Below, in pieces: positions 61,000-64,000 of a stretch of DNA of 64,000 nt. A program made the translations under genes and the position numbers. Source of the DNA: Halegenticoccus tardaugens (GTDB lineage Archaea > Halobacteriota > Halobacteria > Halobacteriales > Haloferacaceae); the NCBI RefSeq assembly GCF_004116405.1, contig NZ_SDIC01000012.1, positions 62,001-126,000 of the forward strand, given 5' to 3'. Each line of letters begins with the position of its first letter. The stretch's first letter is position 1. A model generated the notes under the pieces. That model saw nothing but the letters and a program-made list of their open reading frames with translations. It was not told where the DNA came from and did no database searches.

Positions 61000-61794
61000 T
61001 CAGGGACGGCGCACGTCGCGACCGTCGCGGGGGCCGTCGCGCTCCACGTCCAGGTCGTCCCCGCGCTGTTCGATTTCGTAGCCCGGTCCCTCGATGTCGA
61101 CGTCTTCGCCGTCGACTTCGACCTCCACCGAGCCGTCCGCGGTTTCGAACTCGACGGCCCCGTCGTCGTTCTCGTAGTCGAACTCGTCGCTTTCGACCTC
61201 CACCCGGTCGTCCGTCCGCTCGATCTCCACGGATCGAGCCCCCGCGTCGGCGACACGCCCATCGTTCTCGTAGTCGACCCCGCCGCGCTCGACGTCCAGG
61301 TCGTCCCCGCGCTGTTCGATTTCGTAGCCCGGTCCCTCGATGTCGACGTCTTCGCCGTCGACTTCGACCTCCACCGAGCCGTCTGCGGTTTCGAACTCGA
61401 CGGCCCCGTCGTCGTTCTCGTAGTCGAACTCGTCGCTTTCGACCTCCACCCGGTCGTCCGTCCGCTCGATCTCCAGGGAAGGCTCGGCGGCTCGTCCGTT
61501 CTGTTCGACAGCCGTCCGGTTCCCGGGCCGCTCGGTTCGCTCGCCGGAAGCCCCGGTGTGGACGCCTACGTCGTCGCTCCCTCCGTCCGCGTCGGTACCG
61601 CCGCCTCCGTTCCCGTCTCCGGCGACGAGACCGTCCCCGTTCGCGCCACCCTCGTGCGGAATTTTCAGGTCGAGGTGGCCGCTGGCGTTCGAATTCACCG
61701 TCTCTTGAACCAACGCTGTCGTCGGGACGACGGCGCTCACCAGCGTCGCGAAGGTGAGGAAAGCGACCAGGAGGACGCGATAATTTCCGTTCAT
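61000..61794 (-). CDS. Secreted acidic beta-repeat protein 2 with tandem module duplication
   Basis: 264 residues. Signal peptide about 1-28 (NGNYRVLLVAFLTFATLVSAVVPTTALVQ), Gly/Asp-rich spacer (DGNGGGGTDADGGSDD), then two near-identical modules of about 63 residues that begin EIERTDDRVEVESDEFDYEN and end with DVERG or DVERD, separated by a short link. Each has alternating beta-type pairs (AVEFETADGSVEVEVDGEDVDIEGPGYEIEQRGDDLDVER). The two copies are 189 bp with two mismatches at DNA level. It is less acidic than protein 1 but has the same architecture. Divergent neighbour: halolysin 2. Confidence 0.75.
   Translation of the reverse strand: MNGNYRVLLVAFLTFATLVSAVVPTTALVQETVNSNASGHLDLKIPHEGGANGDGLVAGDGNGGGGTDADGGSDDVGVHTGASGERTERPGNRTAVEQNGRAAEPSLEIERTDDRVEVESDEFDYENDDGAVEFETADGSVEVEVDGEDVDIEGPGYEIEQRGDDLDVERGGVDYENDGRVADAGARSVEIERTDDRVEVESDEFDYENDDGAVEFETADGSVEVEVDGEDVDIEGPGYEIEQRGDDLDVERDGPRDGRDVRRP
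61041..61475. repeat. Near-identical 189-bp direct repeat in acidic protein 2
   Basis: Copies at 61041-61229 and 61287-61475, offset 246 bp (82 codons), with two mismatches. Very low divergence means recent duplication or gene conversion. Confidence 0.85.
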
Positions 61795-61912
61795 GATGAT
61801 CCCTTCGATTGGGTTGGCGACCTAACAGTATCTACTTATCTAGCGCCGCGCTGACGCGCTGACCGCGATTTCGTACGCGAGCGGAGTACGTCAGCCGGAC
61901 GCTTATTTACTC

Positions 61913-61935
61913 GATGACACGTCTATCGTGTCATC
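61913..61935. promoter_or_regulatory. Perfect inverted repeat between acidic protein 2 and halolysin 2
   Basis: GATGACACG-tctat-CGTGTCATC: 9-bp stems with a 5-bp centre in the 277-bp divergent region. About 61 bp before the TATA-like TTTTAAG of halolysin 2. It is a good candidate operator coordinating both genes. Confidence 0.5.
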
Positions 61936-61996
61936 TTGAACATATTCTAGACGAAGCGGGAGGTTTTGTTGTGGACGCTGCAACATAAACCGGGAC

Positions 61997-62003
61997 TTTT
62001 AAG
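61997..62003 (+). promoter_or_regulatory. TATA box of halolysin 2
   Basis: TTTTAAG, 69-75 bp before the ATG at 62072. Same word as at 1407-1413 upstream of halolysin 1. Confidence 0.5.
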
Positions 62004-62071
62004 TTGAATAACCGAGTGCACGGGATAGCGAACGGCCCAAAAAGTAAATAATCGCAGATAGGAAACAGAAA

Positions 62072-63331
62072 ATGACAACGAGAGATACATCTAACACCGT
62101 AACTCGGCGGCGGTTCCTGGCCGCCGCCGGCGCAGTGACGGGGAGCGCCACGCTCGGGATCGGCGGTCGATCTCTAAACTGGAGCGCGACCGAACTCGTC
62201 GAAGTCAACGTCGGCTACGCCGCGACCGATGGGCTCGACGCCGCGCTCTCGGAGGCGACCGAAATCGTCCGCGAGTTCGACTTCGACGCCGTGACCCTGC
62301 GCCTCCCGCGGGGCGCGGCCGGATGGCTCGCCGGGCACGACGACGTTCGATACGTCGAGCACAATATCCAAAAGCGCCTGCTCGAGGGCGTCGAGACGCA
62401 GGACGTCCAACCGCAATCCGATACCCTCCCGAACGGGATCGAGCGCATCGACTGCGACCTCGTCCACGAGGCGGGGTTCACCGGAAAAGGGGCGTCCGTC
62501 GCGGTCGTCGACACCGGGATCGAAAGCACGCACGAGGACCTGGAGCAGAACCTCGGTGCGGGGAAATCGTACGTCGAAGAGGAGGAGGAGGAAGTGATCG
62601 TCGACGAAGACGAGGACGGCACGACGGTCATCATCCGGGACGGTGACGTCGAAGACTCCAACCTCCCGGCGTGGCAGGACGGCCACGGCCACGGCACCCA
62701 CGTCGCCGGGATCGCGGCCGCCGCCGACAACGGCGAAGGGATCGTCGGAGTCGCCCCCGAAGCGACGCTCCACGCCGTCAAGATCGGTACCGAGGACGGC
62801 ATCGACGCCTCCGACGTGGCCGCCGGCATCGAACACGTCGGTGATCAGGGTTGGGACGTGGCGAACGTCAGTCTCGGCGACGAGGAGCAATCCGACGTGA
62901 TCAAGGACGCGTGTCGGTACGCATACGAAAAGGGCGTGCTCCTCGTGGGGGCGGCCGGAAACGCGGACGAGGGCGAGGACAACACGATCGTCCGCTACCC
63001 GGCCGCGAACGAGGAAGTGGTCGCGGTCAGCGCGACGACCGGCGACGGCGAAATCGCCGAGTTTTCCCTGACCGGACCGGAGGTAGAACTCGCCGCGCCC
63101 GGCGAGGAGATCCTCTCGACGATCCCGGGCGACGACTACCAGGAATCCTCGGGCACGTCGATGGCAGCGCCGCACGTCTGCGGGGCTGCCGCGCTCTTGA
63201 TGGCCGACGGGTACTCGAACGTCGAGGCGCGCGCGCGCCTGTGCGAGACGGCCGAAGACGTCGGACTCGACGAGACAGAACAGGGGTACGGCGTGGTCAA
63301 CGTCGCCGCGGCGCTCGGCGTCGGCACCTGA
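62072..63331 (+). CDS. Halolysin-like S8 serine protease 2, Tat-exported
   Basis: 419 residues. Tat motif TVTRRRFLAAAGAVTG (about 9-24), inhibitor-like propeptide (about 42-100), S8 domain with Asp147 (VVDTGIES), His207 (GHGHGTHVAG), Asn297 (GAAGNAD) and Ser363 (SGTSMAAPH). A highly acidic insertion (EEEEEEVIVDEDEDG, about 169-183) lies between Asp and His motifs. No C-terminal extension. It has only three cysteines (Cys128, 281, 370), unlike the eight of halolysin 1. It probably acts at the cell surface or outside. Divergent neighbour of the acidic repeat protein, maybe linked in function. Confidence 0.93.
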   Translation: MTTRDTSNTVTRRRFLAAAGAVTGSATLGIGGRSLNWSATELVEVNVGYAATDGLDAALSEATEIVREFDFDAVTLRLPRGAAGWLAGHDDVRYVEHNIQKRLLEGVETQDVQPQSDTLPNGIERIDCDLVHEAGFTGKGASVAVVDTGIESTHEDLEQNLGAGKSYVEEEEEEVIVDEDEDGTTVIIRDGDVEDSNLPAWQDGHGHGTHVAGIAAAADNGEGIVGVAPEATLHAVKIGTEDGIDASDVAAGIEHVGDQGWDVANVSLGDEEQSDVIKDACRYAYEKGVLLVGAAGNADEGEDNTIVRYPAANEEVVAVSATTGDGEIAEFSLTGPEVELAAPGEEILSTIPGDDYQESSGTSMAAPHVCGAAALLMADGYSNVEARARLCETAEDVGLDETEQGYGVVNVAAALGVGT

Positions 63332-63576
63332 GCGGACGGCGAACTCATCGCTCGGAGGGCGCCGATCTCACCGGTGCGTGCGCCACGCGGAGCTTTCGAA
63401 ACGATTTGATGATCTGAAAATAGATTGCCGCAACCGGACGACAGTCCCGATTCAACTCATTGTAATCGAAAATAGAGGATGTGGCAACGACTAAGCGCTC
63501 TAACGACTAACTCCCTCCGACGACGCTGCTCGCACGACCCTTGATGCGGGAGGAGCTAGCACGACGGGGAATTAGC

Positions 63577-64000
63577 ATGAGCGAACGCGATCCAACCGAC
63601 GAGGCGCGCGCTAGGAGAAACGCGGGCGAGCGTCCATTCGACGCCGTGGTGTGCGACGTTCGCGGGTACGCGATACTCACGCTCGATCCGGACGGCACGA
63701 TCAGCAGTTGGAACGACGGCGCCGCGCAGATCTACGGATACGAGCGGGACGAAGCGCTCGGGCGACCGTTTTCCGCGCTCTCGTCCGGGGGTTCGCCCGG
63801 CGGTGAACTCTATCGGGCCGCTCTTGAGCGGGCCGCAGAATCGGGCCAGTTCGAGGGCGAAGCCCTGGCGCGCCGAAACGACGGTTCGCACCGCTGGACG
63901 CACGTCGTCCTCACCGCGCTTCGAAACGACTCCGGCGCGCTTTGCGGGTTCGTGATGGTTGCGCAGGACGTCAGCGAGCACAAGAAGCACGAAGAGCGGT
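63577..64000 (+). CDS. PAS-domain sensor protein (3' end outside window)
   Basis: 141 codons visible from the ATG at 63577. A PAS domain at about 28-140: YAILTLDPDGTISSWNDGAAQIYGYERDEALGRPFSAL, RRNDGSHRWTHVVLTALRN and FVMVAQDVSEHKKHEER, ending where a DVSEHK motif normally leads to a second PAS or a kinase. Whether the output is a histidine kinase or a BAT HTH is outside the window. The charged N-terminal 26 residues have no signal peptide. Confidence 0.87.
   Translation, partial: MSERDPTDEARARRNAGERPFDAVVCDVRGYAILTLDPDGTISSWNDGAAQIYGYERDEALGRPFSALSSGGSPGGELYRAALERAAESGQFEGEALARRNDGSHRWTHVVLTALRNDSGALCGFVMVAQDVSEHKKHEER

Noticed and set aside
61041..61475. CRISPR array or satellite repeat
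   Set aside because: Two 189-bp coding copies with an in-frame link of 57 bp are protein modules; no short regular repeat-spacer pattern exists.

Overview
This window looks like a chromosomal segment of a halophilic archaeon (class Halobacteria). The DNA is strongly GC-rich, the proteins are rich in Asp and Glu, and core genes are archaeal (TFE alpha, tRNA Cm56 methyltransferase, DUF2110, DUF5803). There are Tat-exported subtilases of the halolysin type, a BAT-type multi-PAS regulator, a HalOD1 protein and AT-rich TATA elements close to start codons. I found no rRNA, tRNA, complete insertion sequence or CRISPR array. I cannot assign a genus.

Layout. 1-17 kb: DUF2797 protein, halolysin 1 followed by a BsuPI-type protease-inhibitor homologue, DICT sensor, Trm56, GtrA plus a sulfatase-fold enzyme, an ArsP-like permease with a PAS/GAF/BAT regulator, the TFE-DUF2110-DUF5803 operon, CinA-like protein, NAD-kinase-like protein and PhoU. 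17-24 kb: a Tat-exported GMC dehydrogenase pair whose catalytic subunit carries an in-frame TAA, a TPR protein, an HTH_10 regulator and small proteins. 24-38 kb: Gfo/Idh/MocA oxidoreductase and aldehyde dehydrogenase, beta-propeller protein, DUF4112, RIO kinase, HalOD1, acyl-CoA dehydrogenase, GNAT, a methyltransferase split by an in-frame TGA, TIM-barrel isomerase, PfkB kinase, uracil/xanthine permease and a J-domain-ferredoxin fusion.

38-46.5 kb is a metal-homeostasis block. It holds an ACR3-like carrier, a CopB-type P-type ATPase, two Lrp/AsnC-TRASH regulators, a His-motif protein, a CopZ-like chaperone, an RcnA/NiCoT-like nickel carrier and NikR, with candidate operators in the intergenic spaces. 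46.5-55.9 kb has cold-shock protein, a collapsed acyl-CoA synthetase remnant, aldo/keto reductase, lipase-like hydrolase, MFS transporter, winged-helix regulator, DsbA-like lipoprotein, ferredoxin, Nudix and thioredoxin-fold genes.

56-64 kb is the least ordinary part. It contains a long acidic repeat protein ending in a PRC-barrel-like domain, an isolated Rieske protein with a small membrane partner, an AT-richer 750-bp gap, two secreted Asp/Glu-rich repeat proteins and a second halolysin, ending in a truncated PAS sensor. The acidic repeat proteins next to a secreted protease, with internal near-identical tandem repeats and a strong inverted repeat between them, are the best candidate for an undescribed cell-surface system. 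Function there is inference only.
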